Shown piece by piece: positions 9,155 through 19,598 of a stretch of 64,000 bases of DNA. The position numbers were made by a program, and so were the translations under genes. The DNA lies in NCBI RefSeq assembly GCF_025420585.1, contig NZ_JAOEGB010000001.1:496001-560000 (forward strand). Direction: 5' to 3'. Below the pieces are notes generated by a model that worked only from the letters and a program-made list of their open reading frames with translations, was not told the DNA's origin and ran no database searches. This stretch comes from Planotetraspora sp. A-T 1434. GTDB lineage: Bacteria; Actinomycetota; Actinomycetes; Streptosporangiales; Streptosporangiaceae. The stretch's first letter is position 1, and each line of letters opens with the position of its first letter.

Positions 9155-10471
9155 GTGAGGCGGCGTCTGGCCCTCGTCGCGGTGGCGGTGACGGCGATGG
9201 TGGCGCTGGCCTTTCTGATCCCGCTGGCGGTGGCGGTCAAGGAGATCGCCGAGAGCCGCGCCCTCGCCGACGCCGAGCGGCAGGCCACCACGATCGTCCC
9301 CGCGCTGGTCGTCACCGACGATGCCAAGGCGCTGGAAAGGGCGCTGGCGAGCACGCCGGTGGGGGCCGAGCGGCTCGCCGTACACCTTCCCGACGGCACG
9401 GTCGTCGGCTCGTCGCGGGCCCCGGTCGCCGACATCGCGCGGGCGGACAAGAGAGCCAAGACCGTTCGCCTCGGCGGGGGATACGTGCTCCTCAAGCCGG
9501 TCGCCCTCGCAGGAGGCCGGCGGGCGGTGATCGAGGTGTACGCGCCGGAGGCGGACGTCACAAAGGGCGTCGCCACCTCGTGGGCCGTGCTGACCGTTGT
9601 CGCGGTCGTCCTCGTCGCGGGCTCGGTGGCGGTCGCCGACAGGCTGGGGGCGCGCGTGGTCCGGGCGGCCCGCCGTCTCGGTGACGCGGCGGCCTCCCTC
9701 GGATCGGGCGACCTGTCCGTCCGGATCGTGCCGGACGGGCCGCCGGAGCTGGTCGCGGCCGGGCAGGCGTTCAACGCCATGGCCGATCAGGTGGCGGGGC
9801 TGCTCGCGGCCGAGCGTGAGCTGGCGGCCGACCTCTCCCACCGGCTGCGTACGCCGCTGACCGCGCTGCGCCTCAACGTGGGCGGCACCGGTCCCGAGGC
9901 GGAGCAGAGCAGGCTCGCCATCGACCGGCTCGAACGGGCGGTGGACGAGATCATCGAGGCTGCCCGCAGGCCGTCCCGTCCGGTGGCGAGCGGCTGCGAC
10001 GCGGCGGAGGTGCTCCGGGAGCGGCTCGCTTTCTGGTCGGCGCTCGCGGAGGACCAGGAGCGCCCCTGGCAGCTCGTCGGGGCGGACGTGCCCACCAGGG
10101 TGCCGGTGGCGGCCGCGGATCTCGGCGCCGCCGTCGACGTGGTGCTCGGGAACGTCTTCCGGCACACGCCGCAGCGGGCCGAGTTCCGGGTCACTCTGCA
10201 TCAAGGAGTGGGGATGGTGGGCATCCTGATCGCGGACGCCGGTCCGGGCATCGCCGACCCCGAGGACGCCCTGCGGCGGGGCCACAGCGGCGCGGGGTCC
10301 ACCGGCCTGGGGCTCGACATCGCCCGCCGTCTGGCGGAGTCCACGGGCGGCAACGTCCGGATTGAGCCGTCGGCGCTCGGCGGCACGGGTGTGCATCTGT
10401 GGCTCCGGACCGACGGCCGCCCGGCGGCACGCCCCCCGCGCAGCCTGCTCCGCCGCACCCTCACCCGCTGA
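9155..10471 (+). CDS. Sensor histidine kinase
   Basis: Membrane sensor kinase of about 438 residues pairing with the upstream regulator. Two membrane segments (about 5-28 and 141-161) bracket a sensor region of about 110 residues. HAMP, HisKA (phospho-acceptor His229 in LSHRLRTPL) and a C-terminal ATP-binding domain follow, with DAGPGIAD and GSTGLGLDIARRLAESTGG as G1/G2 boxes. The N box is unusual (GNVFRHTP). The GTG at 9155 was chosen over the ATG at 9095 because it places RRRLALVAVAV directly before the first membrane helix and follows a G-rich ribosome-binding region. The ligand is unknown. Confidence 0.88.
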   Translation: MRRRLALVAVAVTAMVALAFLIPLAVAVKEIAESRALADAERQATTIVPALVVTDDAKALERALASTPVGAERLAVHLPDGTVVGSSRAPVADIARADKRAKTVRLGGGYVLLKPVALAGGRRAVIEVYAPEADVTKGVATSWAVLTVVAVVLVAGSVAVADRLGARVVRAARRLGDAAASLGSGDLSVRIVPDGPPELVAAGQAFNAMADQVAGLLAAERELAADLSHRLRTPLTALRLNVGGTGPEAEQSRLAIDRLERAVDEIIEAARRPSRPVASGCDAAEVLRERLAFWSALAEDQERPWQLVGADVPTRVPVAAADLGAAVDVVLGNVFRHTPQRAEFRVTLHQGVGMVGILIADAGPGIADPEDALRRGHSGAGSTGLGLDIARRLAESTGGNVRIEPSALGGTGVHLWLRTDGRPAARPPRSLLRRTLTR

Positions 10472-10542
10472 TCCGGGGCCGCACCTCCGGAAACAGCGCA
10501 ATCCCGATAGATTGGTGCGCCGCAGAATCTGAGGGAGACCGC

Positions 10543-13500
10543 GTGGAGTTCCGTCTGCTCGGCCCGGTGGTGGTGCTCGACGAGGGCGGTGCGGCGCTGG
10601 ACATCGGGCCCGCCCAGCAGCGGGCGGTGCTCGCCCTCTGCATGCTGGCCGCGCCGCGCCCGGTCAGCAGGGTGCGGATCGTGGACGCCCTCTGGGAGAA
10701 AGGCCCCCCTCGGGGGGCGGTCAACACGGTCCAGGCTTACATCTCCAAGCTCCGGCGCGTCCTCGAACCCGGCCGCACCCGCCGAGGAACCCCTTCAGTG
10801 CTGGTCAGCAGGCCGGGCGGGTACGCCATCGAGCTCCCGGACGAGGCGTTCGACCTCGGCCGCGTCAGGGGCCGGGTCGCCGGAGGACGGCGGCTGCTGG
10901 CCGCCGGCGACGCGGCCGGAGGGGCGAGGGAGCTGCGCCTCGCCCTTACGGAGTGGCGGGGGGAGCCGCTGTCCGGGTTCGAGAGCGAGCCGTGGGCGCG
11001 GGATGACATCCTGCACCTGACCGAGCTCCGCATGACGGTCCTCGAGGATGCCACCGAAGCGGACCTCGCGCTCGGGCTCGGGCCTGCGCTGGTGCCCGAG
11101 TTGAGCCGGCTCGTAGCCGCGCACCCACTTCGGGAGCGCCTTCGCAGGATGGGCGCGCACGCTCTCTACCAGGCCGGACGGCAGGCCGACGCGCTCGCGT
11201 TCCTGGCCGAAGGCCGGCGGATGCTGGTCGACGAGCTCGGGCTCGACCCCGACCCGCGCTCGCGCGAGCTGGAGCAGCGGATCCTTGCCCAGGATCCCGC
11301 GCTCACCCGCCGAGCCACCGCTGCCACCGCCATCGCCCCCACCTCCCCGGCTCCCGACGTGACGGCCGGCCCCGTCTCCCCGTCCTCGGCCTCCCCGTCC
11401 TCGGCCTCCCCGACCGCTGGGCCGCCGGGTGAGAGCGACCTGATCGGCCGAGGGGCCGAGCTGGAGGTCCTCCGCAGGGCCATCGCCGCGGGCGGCCACC
11501 ACATCGTGCTGGTCGCGGGGGAGCCGGGCATCGGCAAGACGAGCCTTGCCGAGCACGCCGCCGGACATGCCCCGAGGGCCGTCTTCGGCCGGTGCTGGGA
11601 CGGCACCGGCGCCCCGCCGTTCTGGCCGTGGGCGCAGGCCGTACGGCAGCTCACCGGGCGGCACGGCGAGCTGGCCGAGATCACCGGAGCCACGGGCGAG
11701 TTCGGGCTCTATGAAACCTTCGCCCGGATCGTCGGAGAGTACGGCCCGGTGCTGGTGGTTCTCGACGACCTCCAGTGGGCCGACGCGTCGTCGCTGCGGC
11801 TGCTGGAATTTCTCGCCACGACGAGGTCGTGCCCGGCGCTGACCGTCGTCGCGACCTACCGCGACACCGAGGTGGGGGAGCCGCTGGCCCGGGCCCTCTC
11901 CACGCTGGTACGGCTCCCGCACGTCGAGCGGATCGCGCTCGGCGGCCTCCGGGAGGAGGCCATCGCCGAATATCTGGAGCGGGCCGGGGCCGACGCGACC
12001 AGGGCCGCCGACGTGGCGAGGCAGACCGGCGGCAACCCGTTCTTCCTGGGGGAGGTCGTCCACCTCGCCGATCGCAAGCAGGGAGAGGACGCGCCCGGCG
12101 CGATCGCCGACGTGCTGCGCGGCAGGATGGCCGGCATGCCGCCCAACGCCTCCGACGTGCTGTCCGCCGCGGCCCTGCTCGGGCGGGAGGCCGAGCTCGA
12201 GGTGCTGCTCGACGTGGTCGACGTCCCCCGTGACGAGGTGCTCGACGTGCTCGACGCGGCCGTGGAGGCGCGGCTGCTGACCGAGCACGCGCTGGTCTAC
12301 CGCTTCGCGCACGACATCGTCAGGGACGTGCTGCGCGACGGGCTCGCCCCGCTGCGGAGGCGCCGCCTGCACGCCCGGGTGGCGGCGGCGCTCGAACACC
12401 GCGGCACCCACCTGGCCGAGCTGGCGTACCACTACCGGGAGGGCCTGGTCATCGCCGGAATGGCGGCCAAGGCCATCGAATACGCCAGGGAGGCGGCCCG
12501 GCATGCCGCGGCCCAGTTCGCCAACGAGGACGCGGTCGAGCATCTGGAGCAGGCGGTCATGCTGACCGGGCAACTTCCGGTCACCGACCAGGGTCTCAGG
12601 TGCGACCTGCTGCTGGAGCTGGCCGAGGCCCAGTCGGCGGCCGGGATGAGCACGAGGGTCCACACGTCCCTCGACGAGGCCGCCGAGATCGCGGAGGCCC
12701 TCGGCGACGACGAGCGGCTGGCCAAGGCGGCACTCGGCTACTTCGACCCGCTGGCCTGGGCGATGTACGAGGAATGGGCGGCGGGGGACGCCCTCGTCGG
12801 CCGGATCGAGCGCTCATTGCTCGCCCACACCGGAGACGACTCGCCGTGGCGTGCCCAGCTCCTCGCCGCGTCGGCCGTGGCGGGATACTTCTCGCGGCCG
12901 GTGCTGGAGAGTTGCGCACTGGCGGCGGACGCGGCCCGGCACGCCCGGCGGCGCGGGGACGACAGGTCACTGCTCCGGGGCCTGAGCGCCTACGAGATCC
13001 TCTCCCGCGGCGTCGGCACGCATGAGGAGCGGCAGGTGGCCATCGACGAGCTGGCCGAGGTCGCTCGCCGGACGGGTGATCTCGTCGCCGAGTGGACGGC
13101 GCGAGAGGCCGAATACTTCGAGCTGGCCAAGCAGGGCGAGAGCGAGCGGGCGGACCCGCTCCTGACGTGGCTCGTGGAGACCGCGCGGCGGATCCGGCAG
13201 CCCGCGCTGATGAGCCTCGCCGCCTGGCTCTCGGCCACCCGCGCGTACATGCGGGGCGACCTCGACGGGGCGCTCGCCGAGGCGGAGGAGTCGGCCCGGG
13301 TCCACCCCGAGGGGGCTCTCGGCCGCGACGACGCGATCGTCCGCGCCCGGCTGTTCCACTGTCTCGTCCTCCGGGCCAGAGGTGATGCCGAGGGGGCCCT
13401 GCGACTGGCCGAGGAGGTTCCGGGCAGCAGGCAGGGCCAGGCGGGCTGGCGCCTGCTGCGCTGCGTCGCCCTGCTCGACCTGGGCAGGCGGGACGAGGCC

Positions 13501-13875
13501 GCGGAGGTCTTCGCCGGCCTGTCCGCGGACGGTTTCGCCGGTATCGAGGGCGACCTGGCGTACCGCTTCATCCCCGACCTGCTCAGCGAGGTCTGCCTGG
13601 AGCTGGCGGACGGTCCGGCCGCCGAGGCCCTCTACGCCCGCCTGGAGCCGATCAGCGGCCGCCTGCTCGGGTGGTCGGTGACGGACCTCTGCCTCGGCCG
13701 CCTGGCGCTCGTGTGGGGCGACCGGGACTTGGCGGCCGATCGCCTGAGGGGCGCGCTCGGCTTCGTGCGGAGGTCGGGCGCGTGGCTGTACGAGCAGCCC
13801 ATCCTGGAGCTCCTCGGTACGGCGGAATCCGTGCATGATCACGAACAGGAGGGGGTGAGGCGGTCTTTCCTGTAA
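10543..13875 (+). CDS. AfsR/SARP-type regulator with BTAD, AAA and TPR-like regions
   Basis: Large transcription regulator of 1,110 residues. Order: OmpR-like winged helix (about 1-90, VEFRLLGPV then LRRVLEP), bacterial transcriptional activation domain (about 95-240), a Ser/Pro linker containing SPSSA repeats, an AAA/STAND ATPase (Walker A GEPGIGKTS near 326; Walker B VLVVLDDLQWAD near 402), and a long helical, TPR-like C-terminal half. There is no LuxR helix-turn-helix at the end. The GTG at 10543 has GAGGGAGA five bases upstream. The final residues (SVHDHEQEGVRRSFL) are encoded by a solitary copy of the GTGCATGATCAC repeat, so the natural C-terminus may have been changed by it. Targets are unknown; no biosynthetic cluster adjoins. 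Confidence 0.88.
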   Translation: MEFRLLGPVVVLDEGGAALDIGPAQQRAVLALCMLAAPRPVSRVRIVDALWEKGPPRGAVNTVQAYISKLRRVLEPGRTRRGTPSVLVSRPGGYAIELPDEAFDLGRVRGRVAGGRRLLAAGDAAGGARELRLALTEWRGEPLSGFESEPWARDDILHLTELRMTVLEDATEADLALGLGPALVPELSRLVAAHPLRERLRRMGAHALYQAGRQADALAFLAEGRRMLVDELGLDPDPRSRELEQRILAQDPALTRRATAATAIAPTSPAPDVTAGPVSPSSASPSSASPTAGPPGESDLIGRGAELEVLRRAIAAGGHHIVLVAGEPGIGKTSLAEHAAGHAPRAVFGRCWDGTGAPPFWPWAQAVRQLTGRHGELAEITGATGEFGLYETFARIVGEYGPVLVVLDDLQWADASSLRLLEFLATTRSCPALTVVATYRDTEVGEPLARALSTLVRLPHVERIALGGLREEAIAEYLERAGADATRAADVARQTGGNPFFLGEVVHLADRKQGEDAPGAIADVLRGRMAGMPPNASDVLSAAALLGREAELEVLLDVVDVPRDEVLDVLDAAVEARLLTEHALVYRFAHDIVRDVLRDGLAPLRRRRLHARVAAALEHRGTHLAELAYHYREGLVIAGMAAKAIEYAREAARHAAAQFANEDAVEHLEQAVMLTGQLPVTDQGLRCDLLLELAEAQSAAGMSTRVHTSLDEAAEIAEALGDDERLAKAALGYFDPLAWAMYEEWAAGDALVGRIERSLLAHTGDDSPWRAQLLAASAVAGYFSRPVLESCALAADAARHARRRGDDRSLLRGLSAYEILSRGVGTHEERQVAIDELAEVARRTGDLVAEWTAREAEYFELAKQGESERADPLLTWLVETARRIRQPALMSLAAWLSATRAYMRGDLDGALAEAEESARVHPEGALGRDDAIVRARLFHCLVLRARGDAEGALRLAEEVPGSRQGQAGWRLLRCVALLDLGRRDEAAEVFAGLSADGFAGIEGDLAYRFIPDLLSEVCLELADGPAAEALYARLEPISGRLLGWSVTDLCLGRLALVWGDRDLAADRLRGALGFVRRSGAWLYEQPILELLGTAESVHDHEQEGVRRSFL
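13824..13842 (-). repeat. Solitary unit of the GTGATCATGCAC repeat inside a gene end
   Basis: The plus strand reads GGAATCC-GTGCATGATCAC, matching the reverse-oriented unit found in arrays D-F. It is the only copy I found within a coding region and encodes the VHDH of the SARP regulator's tail. Confidence 0.75.
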
Positions 13876-13882
13876 TCCCTAC

Positions 13883-13911
13883 TTGCTTTGCATGGAATGT
13901 TGGTTTACTGT
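13883..13911 (+). promoter_or_regulatory. Promoter of the Cys leader peptide / tauD transcript
   Basis: TTGCTT (13883-13888) and TACTGT (13906-13911) are 17 bases apart. The -10 box ends 6 bases before the ATG at 13918, so transcription would begin at or next to that start codon. Confidence 0.6.
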
Positions 13912-13917
13912 CGGGCC

Positions 13918-13998
13918 ATGACGCCATTCGAGGAGCTGACCCGGCGCGGCCACGTGGACTTCTGTCGCGTGGCCAGCGCCCTGTGTCACGCCGACTGA
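13918..13998 (+). CDS. Leader peptide (26 aa) of the sulfur-gene type
   Basis: A short reading frame beginning MTPFEELTRRG contains the motif HVDFCRVASALC and ends HAD. This resembles the small actinobacterial leader peptides (pattern RR-HVDLCRV-SALC) found upstream of sulfur-assimilation and sulfonate genes. Both Cys codons are TGT, the codon disfavoured in high-GC genomes, as expected if ribosome stalling on Cys-tRNA shortage senses cysteine. It lies 59 bases before the TauD-type gene and probably controls it by attenuation or coupling. The promoter layout makes it leaderless. The peptide itself probably has no other job. Confidence 0.75.
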   Translation: MTPFEELTRRGHVDFCRVASALCHAD

Positions 13999-14057
13999 TC
14001 CCCCGGTCCTCCTCCATTTTCCCTACGGCTGTGCCGTACTGGACGAAAGGCGCAATC

Positions 14058-14963
14058 ATGTCCAACGACCTGCAGATTTCCCCTGTCGCCGGACGCATCG
14101 GAGCGAAGATCTCCGGTGTGAAGCTCGGCGGCGACCTCGACAGGGCGACCGTCAAGGAGATCAGGAACGCCCTGCTCCGCCATAAGGTGATCTTCTTCCG
14201 CGGCCAGGACCACCTGGACGCGGACGGCCAGGTCGCCTTCGCGGGGCTGCTCGGCCCGCTCACGACGGCCCACCCGACCGTGCCGTCACTCGACGGTCAG
14301 CGGCACGTCCTCGACCTCGACTACAGCTTCGGCCAGAAGGTCGACCGCTGGCACACCGACGTGACGTTCGTCGACCGGCCGCCGCAGGCGTCGGTGTTGC
14401 GGGCGATTGAGATCCCTGCCGCCGGTGGGGACACGCTGTGGGCCAATACGGTCACGGCGTACCTGGACCTGCCCTCGGAGCTGCGCGACCTCCTCGACAG
14501 GCTCCGCGCGGTGCACACCAACGCGTACGACTACGCCAGGATCGCCTTCTCCGACGACCCCGAGCGGACCAAGGCGTACGCGGAGGTCTTCGCCTCGACC
14601 GTGTACGAGACCGAGCACCCGGTCGTCCGGGTGCATCCCGAGACGGGGGAGCGGTCGATCCTGCTGGGCGACTTCGCCCGCCGGGTGGCCGGCCTGTCGT
14701 CCGACCTGTCGGACGGGATCATCAAGCTGATCCAGCAGCAGGTCACCAAGGTCGAGAACACGGTTCGGTGGCACTGGGCGCCCGGCGACGTGGCGGTCTG
14801 GGACAACCGGGCCACCCAGCACCGGGTCGTCCACGACTTCGGCGGTCAGCCGAGGCGACTCCAGCGCGTGACCGTCGCGGGTGACGTGCCGGCCGGTGTG
14901 GACGGCCGTCCGTCCGTCGTCCTGCGGGGTGACGCCGCCGAATACTCCCAGGTCGCCGCCTGA
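14058..14963 (+). CDS. TauD/TfdA-family Fe(II)/2-oxoglutarate dioxygenase
   Basis: Non-haem iron dioxygenase of 301 residues that probably releases sulfite or sulfate from taurine, an alkyl sulfonate or an alkyl sulfate. The iron triad is visible as His99-x-Asp101 (WHTDVTF) and His255 (ATQHRVVHDF), with Arg residues near 266-270 for 2-oxoglutarate binding. The ATG at 14058 has GAAAGG 8 bases upstream. The Cys leader peptide just before it supports a role in sulfur scavenging. TauD and AtsK types cannot be separated by eye. No sulfonate transporter genes adjoin, which is unusual. Confidence 0.85.
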   Translation: MSNDLQISPVAGRIGAKISGVKLGGDLDRATVKEIRNALLRHKVIFFRGQDHLDADGQVAFAGLLGPLTTAHPTVPSLDGQRHVLDLDYSFGQKVDRWHTDVTFVDRPPQASVLRAIEIPAAGGDTLWANTVTAYLDLPSELRDLLDRLRAVHTNAYDYARIAFSDDPERTKAYAEVFASTVYETEHPVVRVHPETGERSILLGDFARRVAGLSSDLSDGIIKLIQQQVTKVENTVRWHWAPGDVAVWDNRATQHRVVHDFGGQPRRLQRVTVAGDVPAGVDGRPSVVLRGDAAEYSQVAA

Positions 14964-14978
14964 GTCATCGCCCTCCGC

Positions 14979-15034
14979 AGGGGTGAACGCGCCGTTTCGC
15001 GCACCGTTTCGTGTGCCGTGGCGTGTTCACCCCT
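14979..15034. terminator. Long hairpin between tauD-like gene and glgX
   Basis: AGGGGTGAACGCGCC (14979-14993) pairs with GGCGTGTTCACCCCT (15020-15034), 15 bp with one G-T wobble, across a 26-base loop. No U tract follows, so it may be a terminator or an operator-like palindrome before glgX. Confidence 0.5.
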
Positions 15035-15213
15035 TTGGCATACGCGCGGTTAACATGGCAGGACTGCCAGAGGGGTTTCCTGGGCCTTTCGTGGGCAGGC
15101 ACCATGTCTGTGAACGAGTGTCATGCCAGCCTGGTGAGCGGGCGCAGATATAGAGCCGGTGGGTGCCGGGAAGTCCCCGCGCGGGCCGCCGAGCCGGAGG
15201 GCGAGGAGACCGC

Positions 15214-17319
<2,106 letters not shown>

Positions 17320-17365
17320 GCGGTTCAGGCGATGATGCCCCTGTGATCCATTGGAAGGACCTGCC

Positions 17366-19546
17366 GTGACCTCGACCTACCGCGTGCAGCTCACGCCGGA
17401 CTTCGGCTTCGGGGAGGTGACCCGGCTCGCGGGATACCTCCGCGAGCTGGGGGCCGGGCACGTCTACCTGTCGCCGATCCTGCAGGCCGTGCCGGAGTCG
17501 CGGCACGGCTACGACGTGGTGGACCACAGCAGGATCCGGGCCGAGTTCGGCGGTCTGCAAGGCCTGCGCGAGCTGGCCGCGACAGGCCTTCGGCTGGTCG
17601 CCGACATCGTGCCCAACCACATGACCGTGCCGGTGCCCGAGTCGGAGAACACCCAGCTCTGGTCCGCGCTGCGGGACGGCCCGGCGTCGCCGCACGCACG
17701 CTGGTTCGACGTGCAGTGGCCCGTCGACTTCCCCATCCTCGGCGACGAGCCGGGCGGGCTCGTGGTGGACGGGTCCGTCCTGCGCTACCACGACCACGAA
17801 TTCCCGATCCGGCCCGGTACGGAGCACCTCCCGCTGCCCGAGCTCCTGGAGGCCCAGCACTACCGGCTGGTCAACTGGCGGGAGAGCCCGGGGTATCGGC
17901 GCTTCTTCGACGTGTCGTCGCTGATCGGCTTGCGGGTCGAGGACCCGGTCGTCTTCACCGCCACCCATGCGGTGATGCTGTCCCTGGTCGAGGACGGCCT
18001 GATCGAGGGGCTGCGGGTGGACCATCCCGATGGCCTGGCCGACCCGCGCGGCTACCTCGAACGGCTCCGCCCCCGCGTCCCCGGACCGCTCTGGGTGGAG
18101 AAAATTCTGATCGATCAGGAGCGGCTGCCCGAGGACTGGCCGTGTGACGGGACAACGGGATACGACTCGCTCAACATGGTCACCCGGCTGTTCGTCGACC
18201 CGGCCGCCCGTGACTCGCTGATCGAGACGTTCACCCGCCACACCGGCGTGTCGAAGGACTACGAGTCCGTGCGATACGAGGCCAAGAAGCAGGTCATCGA
18301 GCAGTTCTTCCGCGGCGAGGTGGACCGGCTGGTGGCCGCGCTGGGCGACGCGGGGCTGCGCGAGGCGGCCGTGGAGTTGCTCGCCGCGATGCCGGTCTAC
18401 CGGGCCTACGTCAACCCCGGCGAGCAGCCGCCCGCCGAGTCGGCCGGGATCATCCAGGCCGCCGCCTCCCGGGCCGCGACCCGCACCGACCCGGACGCCG
18501 TGGCCAAGACCGCCAACCTCGTCCTGTACGGCCCGGCCGAGGCGGTGACGCGGTTCCAGCAGACCTGCGGCCCGGTCATGGCCAAGGGCGTGGAGGACAC
18601 CGCGCTCTACCGGTGGTATCCGCTGGCGAGCCTCAACGAGGTGGGCGGCGAGCCGGACCGGTGGGGGGTCTCGGCGACCGAGTTCCACCAATTCTGCGCG
18701 GGCCTGCCGCCGAAGACGATGACCACGCTCTCGACCCACGACACCAAGCGCTCGGAGGACGTGCGGGCCCGGCTCGCCGTGCTGTCCGAGCTGCCGGAGG
18801 AGTGGGCGCTCGCCGTGGACTCGTGGGCGTCCGCCGTGCGGTTCGACCCCAAGCTCGACTACCTGGCCTGGCAGAACTTGATGGCGTCGTGGCCGATCAC
18901 CACCGAGCGGTTCACGGACTACCTGCTCAAGGCGGCGCGCGAGGCCAAGACCACCGTGTCGTGGCAGCACCCCGACCCCGGTTATGAGGAGGGCATCAGA
19001 GAGTTCGCCAGGCGGGCCATCGACGTCTGCGGCTACTCGGTCGCCTCGTTCACGGCGGTGGTCGACCGCTACGCCAGGGTCAACTCGCTGGGCCAGAAGC
19101 TCGTCCAGCTCATGATGCCGGGCATCCCCGACGTCTACCAGGGCAGCGAGATCACCGACTTCTCGCTGGTCGACCCGGACAACCGGCGGCCCGTCGACTT
19201 CGACCGGCGGCGCGAGCTGCTCGCCGCCCCGGACGACAGCTGGGACGGCCAGAAGCTCCTGGTCACCACCACCGCGCTGCGGCTGCGGAGGCGGCTCGAC
19301 CCGGCCCTGCCGTACGTGCCGATCGAGACCTGCGAGCACGCGGTCGCGTTCGCGCGGGGGGACCGGGCGGTCGCGGTGGCGACCCGGCTGCCGGTCTCGC
19401 TCGAACGCCGCGGCGGCTGGGGGAGCGAGACTCTCATGTTGCCCCCCGGCCGCTGGCGCGATCTCCTGTCCGGACACGAGCACACCGGCCGCATCCCCAT
19501 GGCCCATCTACTGTCCCGTTACCCGGTCGCAATCCTGGAGCGGTGA
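17366..19546 (+). CDS. treY: Maltooligosyltrehalose synthase TreY
   Basis: GH13_26 enzyme of about 726 residues that isomerises the reducing-end alpha-1,4 bond of maltodextrins to alpha,alpha-1,1, making maltooligosyltrehalose. The N-terminus STYRVQLTPDFGF, the HVYLSPILQA strand, RVDHPDGLADP with the nucleophile Asp, LWVEKIL with the catalytic Glu, and TLSTHDTKRSEDVRARL are family hallmarks. The GTG at 17366 follows GGAAGGA. The protein is somewhat shorter than many TreY proteins (often 770-820). It sits between glgX and treZ on the same strand. Confidence 0.95.
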   Translation: MTSTYRVQLTPDFGFGEVTRLAGYLRELGAGHVYLSPILQAVPESRHGYDVVDHSRIRAEFGGLQGLRELAATGLRLVADIVPNHMTVPVPESENTQLWSALRDGPASPHARWFDVQWPVDFPILGDEPGGLVVDGSVLRYHDHEFPIRPGTEHLPLPELLEAQHYRLVNWRESPGYRRFFDVSSLIGLRVEDPVVFTATHAVMLSLVEDGLIEGLRVDHPDGLADPRGYLERLRPRVPGPLWVEKILIDQERLPEDWPCDGTTGYDSLNMVTRLFVDPAARDSLIETFTRHTGVSKDYESVRYEAKKQVIEQFFRGEVDRLVAALGDAGLREAAVELLAAMPVYRAYVNPGEQPPAESAGIIQAAASRAATRTDPDAVAKTANLVLYGPAEAVTRFQQTCGPVMAKGVEDTALYRWYPLASLNEVGGEPDRWGVSATEFHQFCAGLPPKTMTTLSTHDTKRSEDVRARLAVLSELPEEWALAVDSWASAVRFDPKLDYLAWQNLMASWPITTERFTDYLLKAAREAKTTVSWQHPDPGYEEGIREFARRAIDVCGYSVASFTAVVDRYARVNSLGQKLVQLMMPGIPDVYQGSEITDFSLVDPDNRRPVDFDRRRELLAAPDDSWDGQKLLVTTTALRLRRRLDPALPYVPIETCEHAVAFARGDRAVAVATRLPVSLERRGGWGSETLMLPPGRWRDLLSGHEHTGRIPMAHLLSRYPVAILER

Positions 19547-19598
19547 GCATCGGCCCCGGGGTGGGAAAGGTGCTGAAGACGGAGAAAACGGGAGGGGC

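Noticed and set aside
10543-13875. SARP-type regulator as the sign of an antibiotic gene cluster
   Set aside because: No polyketide, peptide or other biosynthetic genes lie on either side; the neighbours are a two-component system and a dioxygenase.
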